64,000 nt of DNA from Acinetobacter terrae (GCF_013004375.1 NZ_JABERI010000041.1:124001-188000), one strand, 5' to 3'; positions 54,060 through 63,168 are shown, numbered from the stretch's first letter. Program-made: numbers and translations. The notes: generated by a model from the sequence alone, not told the origin.

Positions 54060-55217
54060 CTAGGCTTGTTGGATCTGTTTCGGTAGCCATCGAACAAACA
54101 GCAAGCCAACTAGAGTTGAAAGCCCTGCAATAATAAAAACCATCTCGCCAGAAATTAGTTGCCAATATCTACCTGCTAAAATACTGCCTATAGCCACACC
54201 CAAACCCCACATGGTGCTATACATCGCTTGCCCACGACCTTGCTGACCTATTGAAAAATTCTGAAAAATAATGCGCATGGCAATCATATGAAATAAGCCA
54301 AAACTAAAGGCATGAATGGTTTGTGCTAAAAACTGCGCAATAAATGAATTGGGTAATAGGCCAACAACAATCCATCTTGCTCCGGTCAGAACCAAACACA
54401 GGCTAACCAGACTACGCCAAGAAAATCGAGTTAAGAACATATTGGCAAAAGCGAACATGATAATTTCAGCAATCACACCAACCGACCATAAAAAACCGAT
54501 TTCAGTGGTACTAAAACCCACTTGATGCAAGTAGTTACTGTAAAAGCTATAAAATGGTGCATGGGAAAATAACAACACAAATTCAATGGCAAAAAATGCA
54601 GCCACGACAGGTCGTTTTAATATCGGTAAGAGTGGTTCTAATTGCTGCTGTGAGCGCGGTGCAGAACTCGGTTCTTTAATACTAAAGGACCAAATAAAAG
54701 CCAGAAATGCAATACACAGCAACATGACAGGTAACATTGAAATCGGAACAATTTCCAATAAAGCGCCGATACCAAAAACACCAATAATAAAGCCGATCGA
54801 ACCCCACTTTCTCACTTTGCCATACAGTTGCGTTCGTTTTTCACCTAACCAGAATAAAGTCACCCCTTCAAATTGCGCTAAAATTGCATTTTGAAAGAAA
54901 CTAAAAACAAGCATGAGTAAGGCGACAGATTGGAAAGTATTTGGAATCAGGAAAATCATGAACCAAATACAAGCCTCCATCCAGGTTGCGATTCGTACCA
55001 ACAGCATTCTTTTACCCGACTTATCGGCAATCCATCCCCAAATAAACGGTGCAAAAAAGCGTGTCACAATCGCAATAGAAGATAAAAGCCCAATCTCTTG
55101 ATAGTTAAAACCCTGATCTTCAAGATAAAGGCTCCAAAAAGGCATGAAAGTTCCTACTATTGAATAGTAGAAAAAGTAGAATCCTGCCAGTTTATGTTGG
55201 ATGGATAATGAGAGCAT
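54060..55217 (-). CDS. MFS transporter, HcaT/PPP-type
   Basis: 385 residues with 12 hydrophobic helices. The start YFFYYSIVGTFMPFWSLYLEDQG is typical of the phenylpropionate-permease/LacY-like group (HcaT), and FAPFIWGWIADKSGKRM is the loop 2-3 MFS motif. Substrate unknown. Single gene, convergent with the amidase; 35 bases separate them, without a clear terminator. Confidence 0.88.
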   Translation of the reverse strand: MLSLSIQHKLAGFYFFYYSIVGTFMPFWSLYLEDQGFNYQEIGLLSSIAIVTRFFAPFIWGWIADKSGKRMLLVRIATWMEACIWFMIFLIPNTFQSVALLMLVFSFFQNAILAQFEGVTLFWLGEKRTQLYGKVRKWGSIGFIIGVFGIGALLEIVPISMLPVMLLCIAFLAFIWSFSIKEPSSAPRSQQQLEPLLPILKRPVVAAFFAIEFVLLFSHAPFYSFYSNYLHQVGFSTTEIGFLWSVGVIAEIIMFAFANMFLTRFSWRSLVSLCLVLTGARWIVVGLLPNSFIAQFLAQTIHAFSFGLFHMIAMRIIFQNFSIGQQGRGQAMYSTMWGLGVAIGSILAGRYWQLISGEMVFIIAGLSTLVGLLFVRWLPKQIQQA

Positions 55218-55473
55218 AGATATATAAACAGATGTATTTTCAGTAAGTTAAAAAATCACGAGTGGTATTGGGTTATAGCTAAAAGACTAAGGAGTAGTTC
55301 AACTTTATAAAAATTTTTCAAAATTCAATTATTTCAAAATTTGTATACTACCTAAAAATCTCTCTTTTTCAGCAATCTATGATACATCCTGAGCATAAAT
55401 TATGCCTGTTAAGTTTCTCTTACTTGATTTAAAATTGTAGAGACAATTCGTTAGTTTGTAGGAGGATAAACTT

Positions 55474-55644
55474 ATGCCTACAGGTAATAAATCAACTTAT
55501 ACAGAAAACCAGAAGCGACAGGCAAAACATATTTTCGAGAGTGAAAGAGAACGTGGTCTTTCTGAAGAAGATGCAGAACGTATTGCTTGGGCTACAGTCA
55601 ATAAGCAAGATGGTGGTGGCAAGAAAAAAAGACCTCACCATTAA
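55474..55644 (+). CDS. Small hydrophilic protein, plasmid-stabilisation-like
   Basis: 56 residues with strong ribosome site GGAGGA. MPTGNKSTYTENQKRQAKHI, then GLSEEDAERIAWATVNKQDGG and a basic GKKKRPHH tail. This pattern (TDKQ-KRKAEHI ... AERRAWATVNK) is common to short proteins of the plasmid-stabilisation/ChaB-like type in many bacteria. Function unknown. Confidence 0.75.
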   Translation: MPTGNKSTYTENQKRQAKHIFESERERGLSEEDAERIAWATVNKQDGGGKKKRPHH

Positions 55645-55672
55645 TAAAGTAAATGAGTTTTTGCTTTATGCC

Positions 55673-55695
55673 AAAGCCCTTTAATTAGGGCTTTG
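55673..55695 (+). terminator. Terminator after the small hydrophilic protein gene
   Basis: AAAGCCCT / AGGGCTTT stem with a weak tail. Confidence 0.65.
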
Positions 55696-55874
55696 TTGTG
55701 TTTGCCTCATATGTTATGTGGGTTATTTACCGCTTAGCAGCGTGAACTAAAATAGAATAAACACTGTAAAACATCATTTTAATTTTTTATTAAACAAATT
55801 TTACTTGCAGACCACAATTTAACACTATTCCTATTCCCCTCCTCATCTACAATCTCAGTTTTACCTTAGATGAG

Positions 55875-56120
55875 ATGCAAAAGCTGATGGCGCTCTATTG
55901 CATAAAAAAAGATGGTAATTTTTTAACTTATCGCGATCAATTTAATGACTCGCATACTTGCGAGATATCAGAGTTGCATTTTGCTATGTTTAGCCAATGG
56001 CACTGGACGACTGAGGAAGATCGGTCAAAATTTTTTACCAGTCAAACAGAAGCTGAACTTTTTATTGCAGAGCGTCATGAAGAGTTTTTTAAGGATGCAG
56101 AGGTCACTTTATTCAAGTAA
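55875..56120 (+). CDS. Small protein of unknown function
   Basis: 81 residues, no signal or membrane segment; aromatic and acidic (FAMFSQWHWTTEEDR). Coding-like composition. No family recognised; start and expression uncertain as the ribosome site is weak. Confidence 0.5.
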   Translation: MQKLMALYCIKKDGNFLTYRDQFNDSHTCEISELHFAMFSQWHWTTEEDRSKFFTSQTEAELFIAERHEEFFKDAEVTLFK

Positions 56121-56188
56121 TGACTACTTCACTAACGAATAAGTGACTATTACCTTGGATATAATAAAACTTACTTAGAAAGCTTCTT

Positions 56189-56443
56189 TTATTTTTCAAA
56201 ATACTTCTTGCAGCCTTCAAAAAATTCCTCATTAAAATTCATCGCTGGATCGTCTTTATCATCATCACATTGGTCTACAGACTTGAGCGTGTCTTGTGCA
56301 TAACGATAACCATTGTATTGCTCTGTACCCTCTTTAAAACCACCAAATTTTTCTGGTTTCATTGAATACTGGAAATATAAAAAAGCTGCAATGCCTATAA
56401 TTGCTAAAACAGCGCTTATGATTTTGAATTGTTTTAAGTTCAT
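56189..56443 (-). CDS. Small membrane-anchored protein (paralogue A)
   Basis: 84 residues: one N-terminal transmembrane helix (IISAVLAIIGIAAFLYFQYS), then a periplasmic tail GGFKEGTEQYNGYRYAQD, QCDDDKDDPAMNFN and two Cys (QC, GC). A close paralogue lies at 59060. Function unknown; the two Cys may form a disulfide. Confidence 0.65.
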   Translation of the reverse strand: MNLKQFKIISAVLAIIGIAAFLYFQYSMKPEKFGGFKEGTEQYNGYRYAQDTLKSVDQCDDDKDDPAMNFNEEFFEGCKKYFEK

Positions 56444-56565
56444 TTTATTTATTTTTTACCCTTGGATGAAATGATGACAAATAAAAATAATCAAACAGTT
56501 TATCTACGAAAACTTTGAAGCAATGAAACCCTGAATACTTGGATTCAAGGCGAGTAAAGTAAGTT

Positions 56566-56733
56566 TTATTTCTGTTGCTTTTGTGGCTGTTCAGGTTGCT
56601 CATTGGGCTGCTTTTGCGGATTGGATTCCTGAATGTGTTGATCCGGTTGATCCGGCTGTGGCTGATTCGATTGTTTCTGTTGATCAGGCTGCTGATTATG
56701 TTGACTTTGCTGCATTGGTTGTTGATTAGCCAT
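56566..56733 (-). CDS. Q-rich disordered microprotein (copy 2)
   Basis: 55 residues, mostly Gln, Pro, Asn and Lys (MANQQPMQQSQHNQQPDQQK at the start, EQPEQPQKQQK at the end). Same start and ribosome-site spacing (AGGATG, 11 bases) as the copy at 47173. The leucine-rich frame on the plus strand is its shadow. Confidence 0.65.
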   Translation of the reverse strand: MANQQPMQQSQHNQQPDQQKQSNQPQPDQPDQHIQESNPQKQPNEQPEQPQKQQK

Positions 56734-57228
56734 TTCTATTTGCATCCTATAGTTTTGAATATGTTGTACTCATGACGACTTTTTTAATCTACTCCTTAAT
56801 TCTTTTTATCCAACATTACATCTGTTTCAATTTCCTTCAATGTAAGTTTCATTAATATAAATAATTGATTTACCTTAAATATATTTCTATCTAAATTCAC
56901 ATAATTTACCAAAAATGTTAGAAATATTATTTTCATTAACAAGCCACTTTTATGCTCAATTACCTCACAGTAGCTTTGATTCAAGCCCACTCATCTAATC
57001 CTGATACAAATTCATATCTCTCCTGATTAAGCGGTTCTTTTAGTTTCTTAAAAACTACGACTTGAATCCTGATATTTTGAAAACTCATCACCATAGAACT
57101 GCAAATCTTTTTAGCTCGTGTGTTGCATTCACAACTCTCTAGAATATGAAAATAAAAACCCCACCAATATCTAGTATTTAGCAGGGTTTATAGACTGTCG
57201 TACATTCACTAACTAGAGAAAAAACGAT
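56734..57228. other. Gene-free spacer
   Basis: About 500 bases with only weak overlapping frames (including one of 64 codons on the minus strand at 56796-56990 with no ribosome site). Nothing supported. Confidence 0.35.
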
Positions 57229-57336
57229 TTAATCAGCTTTACCACATTTTCGGCATTCGTGAGTGTATCCATGCTTATGATCCCAATTGAATTCATAAAC
57301 ATGAAAGCAGAATAATTTACGAAGGGAATTAAGCAT
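57229..57336 (-). CDS. 35-residue zinc-ribbon-like microprotein
   Basis: ATG 57336 follows GGAG by nine bases; MLNSLRKLFCFHVYEFNWDH, then KHGYTHECRKCGKAD. The Cys-x-His ... Cys-x2-Cys pattern and the CRKCGK end resemble the short DUF1660-type phage/bacterial zinc ribbons. Such a small frame could be chance, but the spaced Cys/His and site support it. Confidence 0.5.
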   Translation of the reverse strand: MLNSLRKLFCFHVYEFNWDHKHGYTHECRKCGKAD

Positions 57337-57717
57337 ACCGTTGTCTCCACGAAATTATAGGGGCCGCACCCTCTATAATGACTTTACAATTATTTGGCCA
57401 AAATATACCTCAGAATGAGGTCATATAAATTTCAACTAATTTCTGTCCCTTATTTTCCAGATATAATGAATCAAACTCATTGGCAAAAAATTCCTTATAT
57501 GAATTAATCAAATCAAAGCGGTTAAATCTAAAAATCTGACTCGATGCTACAGTGCAAAATTCGTATCGCTCCATACTTCTGATTTACATAGGTGCAATGT
57601 CATTAAATCCCTTGCAATGACTGACTTTAATAGGAATGGTTCTAGATTTGTAAGATTCATTATTTTTGTTGATTATTTTTGATTTAATGAGGATGAATAA
57701 AAATAAAGAGACCGCTC
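57337..57717. other. Gene-free spacer before yedK
   Basis: About 380 AT-rich bases with no recognised element. Confidence 0.35.
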
Positions 57718-58341
57718 ATGTGTGCAAATTTTGAAGCAATCAAAAGAAATAGAGCATTCCTTCTGGATCTTCCGGAGCCACGATTTGAATTTCCTGACGA
57801 TATTTTCCCTTTATACGACGCACCAATTTTAATGCATGGCGCGGATCAACCTGAATGGGATCTCGCCAAATTTGGTCTTATTCCTTTTTGGGCTAAAGAA
57901 TTAAAATTCGGTCGTCATACCTATAACGCAAGAACTGAAAGCGTTGCTGAAAAGCCGAGTTTTCGACACGCATGGCATAAAAACCAATTCACCTTAGTCC
58001 CCGTGGAAACGATTTTTGAACCCAAATATATAGATGGAAAGCCCCATTGGTATGGAATTTCTCGTGAAGATGGACTGCCTTTCACCATTGCAGCGATCTA
58101 TGAAGATGCGGTAATCAATAATAAACATGTCAGATCAATGAGCTTGTTAACCATCAATGCAGATCATCATCCATTTATGAAACAATTCCATAAGCCTTAT
58201 GATGAAAAGCGTTCCATTATTGTGATACCTGAAGACAAAAGAATGGACTGGCTAAATTGCAACGCTAATGAAGCAAATCAATTCTTTTTTGAAATGAAAG
58301 ATGAATATGTGACAAAGCCTAAACAGAGTACAGAAAAATGA
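57718..58341 (+). CDS. SOS response-associated peptidase YedK/HMCES family
   Basis: 207 residues; starts MCANFE so Cys2, which forms a covalent link to abasic sites in single-strand DNA, is exposed after Met removal. Asn and Glu motif in TYNARTESVAEKPSFRHAW, and active-site His in TINADHHPF (about residue 155). Protects abasic sites from breakage. The UmuDAb-type palindrome was not seen upstream. Confidence 0.88.
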   Translation: MCANFEAIKRNRAFLLDLPEPRFEFPDDIFPLYDAPILMHGADQPEWDLAKFGLIPFWAKELKFGRHTYNARTESVAEKPSFRHAWHKNQFTLVPVETIFEPKYIDGKPHWYGISREDGLPFTIAAIYEDAVINNKHVRSMSLLTINADHHPFMKQFHKPYDEKRSIIVIPEDKRMDWLNCNANEANQFFFEMKDEYVTKPKQSTEK

Positions 58342-58723
58342 AAATAGTAGAATATTTTTTGATGTACAAAATACTGAAAAGTATGTCATTTTAGTTATAT
58401 AAAGCATACTGTTCATTCAATGAATTAGACTTCATTGCCATAAAATCCCTCATCTATAAAATTTCACAGTCAACCCATAACATCAGCAATTATCTTTTTA
58501 AAATAAGTATTTTATTTTCAATAAGTTAACAAATTAAAAAGATATATCTACTCATAGTTCAACGAGCTAAAATTTAAAATTTTTGGTTCAGGAAATTATA
58601 CTCATCCACTAAAGTAAACTTACTTAACATTTTGTTCCCTTTTGCATACATATAGCGATAAAGATCTGAGAATGCCTTAAATTAGATAGTGCAAGATTAC
58701 CGCTATTATAGGAGAGCTATGAA
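58342..58723. other. Gene-free spacer before the DUF2171 gene
   Basis: About 380 AT-rich bases, no recognised element. The ribosome site GGAGAG is at the right end (58710). Confidence 0.35.
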
Positions 58724-58957
58724 ATGGCGACTATCAATGTAAATGACATTACCAAACATGCAGATGTAATTGCATCATGTGGGACAAAAGTGGGAACAGT
58801 TGACCATCTTGACGGTTCGGATAAAATCAAGTTAACAAGAAATGAAGAAGGTAGTCATCACCTTATTCCACTTTCCTGGGTGAGTGAGATTAAAGATAAT
58901 CAAGTTCTTCTCAATGTAGACTCTGAAGAAGTAAAAAATAAGTGGGTCGCTGTTTAA
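58724..58957 (+). CDS. DUF2171 small protein
   Basis: 77 residues: DITKHADVIASCGTKVGTVD, DGSDKIKLTRNEEG and HHLIPLSWVSEIKD fit the DUF2171/PRC-barrel-like pattern found in stress-induced small proteins. Ribosome site GGAGAG and terminator present. Role unknown. Confidence 0.82.
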   Translation: MATINVNDITKHADVIASCGTKVGTVDHLDGSDKIKLTRNEEGSHHLIPLSWVSEIKDNQVLLNVDSEEVKNKWVAV

Positions 58958-58978
58958 ATTAAAGCTAATCATTCACAG

Positions 58979-59010
58979 AATAAGCCCTTTATTTGAAAGG
59001 GCTTATTTTT
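58979..59010. terminator. Terminator after the DUF2171 gene
   Basis: AATAAGCCCTTT / AAAGGGCTTATT stem and T run. Confidence 0.85.
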
Positions 59011-59059
59011 TAGTTTTCGGTATTTTTTCAATTTTGATAAACAAAAATACCCGCCAATA

Positions 59060-59329
59060 CTATTGATTAAAGTACTGCTTACAGCCTTGCAGAAAATCAG
59101 GATTAAAATTCATTGCTGGATCATCTTTTTCATCATCACACTGAGCTACCGACTTCAGTTGATTATCTTTGGCATAGCGATAACCATTGTATTGTTCAGT
59201 CCCTTCTTTAAAGCCACCCAGCTCTTCAGCTTGCAAAAAATACTGAAATGCGAAAAATGCAGAGATACCGAGAATGGCTAGAACAGAGCTAAGTATTCTT
59301 AATTGTTTTGCTATCATTTTACTTGTCAT
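59060..59329 (-). CDS. Small membrane-anchored protein (paralogue B)
   Basis: 89 residues from ATG 59329 (the codon at 59335 is GTG; ATG 59317 is another option). One transmembrane helix (LSSVLAILGISAFFAFQYF), then LGGFKEGTEQYNGYRYAKD, QCDDEKDDPAMNFNPDF and GCKQYF, sharing most residues with the paralogue at 56189. Function unknown. Confidence 0.65.
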   Translation of the reverse strand: MTSKMIAKQLRILSSVLAILGISAFFAFQYFLQAEELGGFKEGTEQYNGYRYAKDNQLKSVAQCDDEKDDPAMNFNPDFLQGCKQYFNQ

Positions 59330-59590
59330 ATTCACTTTTATAAGAAATACAAATATATATGATTACATTACAATTTTCTTTAATATTTTATAATCATTAA
59401 ATTTATTTAGTAGTATTTTATCGTTTATTAACCAAAAAATTAATTCTTTTAAATTCAAACATATAGTTATATTTTTTATAAAAAATCAGTACTAATTCTT
59501 GTTATTATTCAGTTTTTATTAATTAATTTATATCGAAATTTTCCACACTCATATTGGTTGAAATTATCTAAATTAAGACAGATTAAATGT

Positions 59591-59800
59591 CTATTTAAAA
59601 TGATCTTTACATACCCATACTTCTCCATCTATCCGAACACGATCAGGTCCAATTAATTCTAATTTCTTACCATAATAATTGGTAAGATTTATAAAATTTC
59701 CATTCTTGTCATAATTAGCCCAAACACCTCTCTGAATATCAGGACTGTCTAATTTATAAAATGTGACCAATTTCTGTGGATATGTTGTTGTCATGTTCAT
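59591..59800 (-). CDS. Small beta-rich protein of unknown function
   Basis: 69 residues: KLVTFYKLDSPDIQRGVW, YDKNGNFINLTNYYGKKLEL and VRIDGEVWVCKDHF. Pattern of short strands with a YD-x3-N turn resembles the next protein, so they may be diverged paralogues. The two are adjacent, same strand, 13 bases apart. No family recognised. Confidence 0.55.
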   Translation of the reverse strand: MNMTTTYPQKLVTFYKLDSPDIQRGVWANYDKNGNFINLTNYYGKKLELIGPDRVRIDGEVWVCKDHFK

Positions 59801-59813
59801 CTTACATAACCCT

Positions 59814-60035
59814 TTAATCTGTTAGATCAGGAAGATCTTCTTCTATAAAAAAAATCTCCCCGGTGGAATTTAAAATCCATTGATAAGTCCCCATAATTCT
59901 CGTTAATTTTTCTTGAGATGAGTTATATACATTCATTAAATTATACTCATCATCATATTCGCCCATATAAACAAGCTTGGGTGAAATTTTAAAATCCTCA
60001 TTCATTTTATATACTTTCACGGGCTTAATATGCAT
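59814..60035 (-). CDS. Small beta-rich protein of unknown function
   Basis: 73 residues: VKVYKMNEDFKISPKLVYMG, EYDDEYNLMNVYNSSQEKLTR and GEIFFIEEDLPDLTD. The ribosome site GGAG precedes ATG 60035 region. It is probably the first gene of a two-gene unit with the preceding entry. Confidence 0.55.
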   Translation of the reverse strand: MHIKPVKVYKMNEDFKISPKLVYMGEYDDEYNLMNVYNSSQEKLTRIMGTYQWILNSTGEIFFIEEDLPDLTD

Positions 60036-60108
60036 ACGTTACTCCTCTTATTCTGTTTAAAGGGGCCTGAACCCCTTTAAACATAACATTGGCATAATGA
60101 GCAGTTTT

Positions 60109-60252
60109 TTATTTTTCTTTCTGTGATGGCTTTTCAGGCGATCTTTTCTCATTATTCCTATGGTCATGCTCTGGTAGGTGGTGGGGTTGTTTTATGGGTT
60201 GATTTCGTTGATTAGACTCTGTTTGATTTTGTTGAGATTTCGATTTAGACAT
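60109..60252 (-). CDS. N/Q/K-rich disordered microprotein (copy 3)
   Basis: 47 residues, no hydrophobic core: MSKSKSQQNQTESNQRNQ, IKQPHHLPEHD and EKRSPEKPSQKEK. AGGA stands 12 bases before ATG 60252. Sequence differs from copies 1 and 2 but length, position in small-gene surroundings and composition are alike. Confidence 0.55.
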   Translation of the reverse strand: MSKSKSQQNQTESNQRNQPIKQPHHLPEHDHRNNEKRSPEKPSQKEK

Positions 60253-60606
60253 AATAGTATTCCTGCTGGCCATTCCACTTAATGACAATATCAGTCCAAT
60301 TATTAATCACAATATCAGCATATACCGAAGTTAACTTAATAAAAATAGCAATGATGTATCAAAATATAATAACTCGAATAAAATTATACTTATAAAACCA
60401 ACTATTATTATTAAACAATCCATTAGATAATAAATTAATATAAAAATTAATGAATCTTCAATTAAAAATAATTTTAACATTATTAAAAAATAAATTATTT
60501 TAAAAAATATAAAACCACACAATCAAACAAATTCTATATATTCAACATGTTATTTATAAATAAAAAATTGTTCATTAACTTAAAAAAACATGAATAAGGA
60601 AAAGAA
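60253..60606. other. Very AT-rich gene-free spacer
   Basis: About 350 bases with long A/T tracts, no coding sign, likely promoter region of copy 3 and former promoter of the lipocalin gene. Confidence 0.35.
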
Positions 60607-61060
60607 ATGTCTCCAAAATTCCAACAGTTTCAAATTTTGAATTAAATTGTTATCTCGGTACTTGGTATGAAATAGCTTGCTTGCCCATGAAGCATCAGCC
60701 AGAAGATAGCACTGACATCTCTGCTGTTTATAGCTTAAATGAAAACCAAGCATTAGATGAATCAATAAGTGAAACCACTGTTGTAGATGGTCCAAATAGT
60801 AAAGTTGAAGTAAGTTTCCTACCTGAAAATTTACACTGAATTCCTTTTAACAAAAGTGATTATTGGGTTTAAAAAATTGACATGCATTACAACACTTTAT
60901 TGATCAGTAAACCTGACTTAAAAGTACTGATGGCTACTCAATAGTGAGTGTGAGCTTAGATGAAGCAACCAAACAACAATATTTAAATTATGCAGAAATC
61001 TTAAGCTATGATTTATCTGCATTAATTCACACTATTCATACGAGGCATAAAACTGCTTAA
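60607..61060 (+). pseudogene. Decayed lipocalin (Blc-like) gene
   Basis: Pieces of a bacterial lipocalin can be read in different frames: MSPKFQQF, then after a shift near 60635 NCYLGTWYEIACLPMKHQPE, DISAVYSLNEN and KVEVSFLPENL to a TGA; later SDYWV, TLLISKPDLKVL, and finally SLDEATKQQYLNYAEILSYD to TAA 61058. The GTWYEIA strand and C-terminal helix are hallmarks. At least three frameshifts or stops disrupt it, so it is dead. Confidence 0.75.
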
Positions 61061-61100
61061 AGTGGTTTTATTAAACTAAGTTGATAAAATTCAGATCAAT

Positions 61101-61126
61101 AAAAAAGCACCCGAAGGTGCTTTTTT
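61101..61126 (+). terminator. Terminator after the lipocalin remnant
   Basis: AAAAAAGCACC / GGTGCTTTTTT stem with a short loop. Confidence 0.8.
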
Positions 61127-61143
61127 ATACAACATATTTCTGA

Positions 61144-61233
61144 CTAATTAAACATTTGCCCAAAAGCATAAATCACCAGCATCAGCATCAGAGCAGATGA
61201 GGAAGTTAATAATAATTCTAGTGTGCTCATCAT
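61144..61233 (-). CDS. Small single-helix membrane protein
   Basis: 29 residues from ATG 61233, with GGGGAG nine bases upstream; STLELLLTSSSALMLMLVIYA forms a single hydrophobic helix. The frame extends to 61326 but that part has no site. Likely a small membrane protein. Confidence 0.5.
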   Translation of the reverse strand: MMSTLELLLTSSSALMLMLVIYAFGQMFN

Positions 61234-61588
61234 ATACCACTCCCCTATATAAAGTGGATTACTTTTTATACCCTTATAATACTCACCAATAAATGACAAA
61301 AAGTGACAAAAAATACTCATAAACATACAAAATTGTAAAAATTGATTTCTTTAAATTTTTCTAAGAAAATATTTTTTCTCGAATAAAAAAATATGAATAG
61401 AATCCTAAATCCTTGAATCTGTAAGGCACGTCACATATTCCGTATACAAAAAAATATTTATAATCATTAAATAGTCAGTTGAAAGAGAATTTTTATTGAT
61501 ACAAAACAGTAACTGTAAATGGATAATCAGATAGCAAAAAACCGCCATCAAGGCGGTTTTTAATTTAGATCAGTGATTATTTATATGT
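61234..61588. other. Spacer with a terminator
   Basis: About 355 bases; a stem AAAACCGCC / GGCGGTTTT at 61536-61562 ends the minus-strand gene at 61589 (bidirectional by shape). Nothing else. Confidence 0.5.
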
Positions 61589-61819
61589 TTAATTCACACG
61601 TGAGGTGAATCGGAACATCTCATTAACACCTGTATAGAAGCTACGACCATCTAGATTCAAATCGATTTCAACACCAGACTGAAGTAAAACTCTCTTTCCA
61701 ACTTCAACCCATTTAAACCCATCGCGAGTACTTTGCATTTTTTTTGAAGGAACCAGCGATACAACAATTTCACTACCGTTTACAGATTTTGCTACTAAAT
61801 TTTCAATTATATTCAACAT
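61589..61819 (-). CDS. Small protein of unknown function
   Basis: 76 residues, soluble, beta-rich: IIENLVAKSVNGSEIVVSL, KKMQSTRDGFKWVEVGKRV and DLNLDGRSFYTGVNEMFRF. Coding-like, with its own terminator. No family recognised. Confidence 0.55.
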   Translation of the reverse strand: MLNIIENLVAKSVNGSEIVVSLVPSKKMQSTRDGFKWVEVGKRVLLQSGVEIDLNLDGRSFYTGVNEMFRFTSRVN

Positions 61820-62076
61820 TTACACCAATTTTTTTCAACACATACAGAAACGCCACCATTGGCATTTCAAAATAACAACCTTAACTTTGATAACGCAGAT
61901 TAAATAAGACTTATATCAATTTTAAAAAAAGAACACTTTCATGTCATTTTTATTGTTGAATCGAGTATAACAGAAATACTGATTCAAACATTAATTATTT
62001 ATCAGTCAGACCAATGGCAATTGCATCAAAATATTTCAAAGAGCCTATTGATAAATCAATTGATACATTCTTAAAT

Positions 62077-63168
62077 TTACTGATGTTGCGCAATTAAATA
62101 GTCTGCAATCAACCGCGCTGACCATGATTGCGTGTGATTTACACCCTCATAAAAACCACAATGGCTACCCTTTTTCGTGGTCACTACCATAATATTTGAC
62201 ATCTGTTGAATGGCCTCTTTATAAGGGTCAAAATTCCGAATATGGCAAACCGGATCATCCTCTGCATTTAAAATCATCAGTGGAATAGTGACATTTTCAA
62301 ATACCAAGATCGGGTTAGTTGCCTGATTATAGTCTTCAAAACTGCTATAGCCTGCCAGTTCAAAACAGCAATATTGAAATTCGAGCAGACTTTTTGTCGC
62401 CAGCACTTCTGACAAAGATGTAGTTTTTTCCCACGTTGTCGTATAAGGATAAATAAAAGACTTAAATAGTTTTTTGGTCATAACCTTGCTGTAAAAAGGA
62501 TGAACATTTTTAAAGCCATGTTCAGTGTCATAGCCTGGGCAAAGTGCAAAAGCGGCTTTAAATGGAGTTTGCTCTCCTTCTTCTCCCAAATAACGCACCA
62601 ACAATCCTGTACCTGCCGATGAACCAACGGCATATAAAGGAGAATCTGGAAATTTTGTCTGAATATGCTGAATTTGTTCACGCAAATCATCGGTTGAGCC
62701 GAATATAGAAATCTTCGGTATCGGCATGGGTAAATTGGCATGACCACGGCGCAAACACAACGCTACACGCCAGCCTGTATGTCGATGCAAGTCACGTACT
62801 AGTTCTGACATACTTTCAGGTGTGCCAGTTAGGGTATGCATTAATATAATGGTCGGGGTATCTTCAGGAAGATCAAGCCCATACCACGCTATACCCGTGA
62901 CACCACCATCCGGCATCTGCAACTGTTCAATAGCATCATATTTAAGCTGAATCGTTTTCTTTTTAATCAGGTCAAAATACATCAAGTGCAAATGTGTATT
63001 TGACAACCACGGCGTCGGGCGATATTTCTGCTTCAGTTGAGGCAAAACATTGAGCATCTGCCGTGCTTCACCTTCTGGATGAAAATACAGTGTAGGGAAT
63101 TCTGCACCTGTAATCTGATCAACGATTTCTTGTGCCAACAGACTGATTTTTTTGACTAAAAATTTCAT
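62077..63168 (-). CDS. YheT-like alpha/beta-hydrolase
   Basis: 363 residues of the YheT/COG0429 group. Oxyanion loop LMHTLTGTPESMSELV, nucleophile Ser in YAVGSSAGTGLLVRYLG near residue 190, acid in LNAEDDPVC near 300 and His in KGSHCGFYEG near 330. The FHPEGEARQM N-terminal cap is short. Predicted cytoplasmic hydrolase; substrate unknown. Confidence 0.88.
   Translation of the reverse strand: MKFLVKKISLLAQEIVDQITGAEFPTLYFHPEGEARQMLNVLPQLKQKYRPTPWLSNTHLHLMYFDLIKKKTIQLKYDAIEQLQMPDGGVTGIAWYGLDLPEDTPTIILMHTLTGTPESMSELVRDLHRHTGWRVALCLRRGHANLPMPIPKISIFGSTDDLREQIQHIQTKFPDSPLYAVGSSAGTGLLVRYLGEEGEQTPFKAAFALCPGYDTEHGFKNVHPFYSKVMTKKLFKSFIYPYTTTWEKTTSLSEVLATKSLLEFQYCCFELAGYSSFEDYNQATNPILVFENVTIPLMILNAEDDPVCHIRNFDPYKEAIQQMSNIMVVTTKKGSHCGFYEGVNHTQSWSARLIADYLIAQHQ

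Noticed and set aside
56575..56775. Leucine-rich plus-strand frame of 66 codons
   Set aside because: Antisense shadow of the second Q-rich gene.
56796..56990. 64-codon minus-strand frame
   Set aside because: AT-rich, no ribosome site and no family features.
60331..60522. 63-codon minus-strand frame rich in Ile/Leu
   Set aside because: It comes from a long A/T tract with no ribosome site and low-complexity composition.
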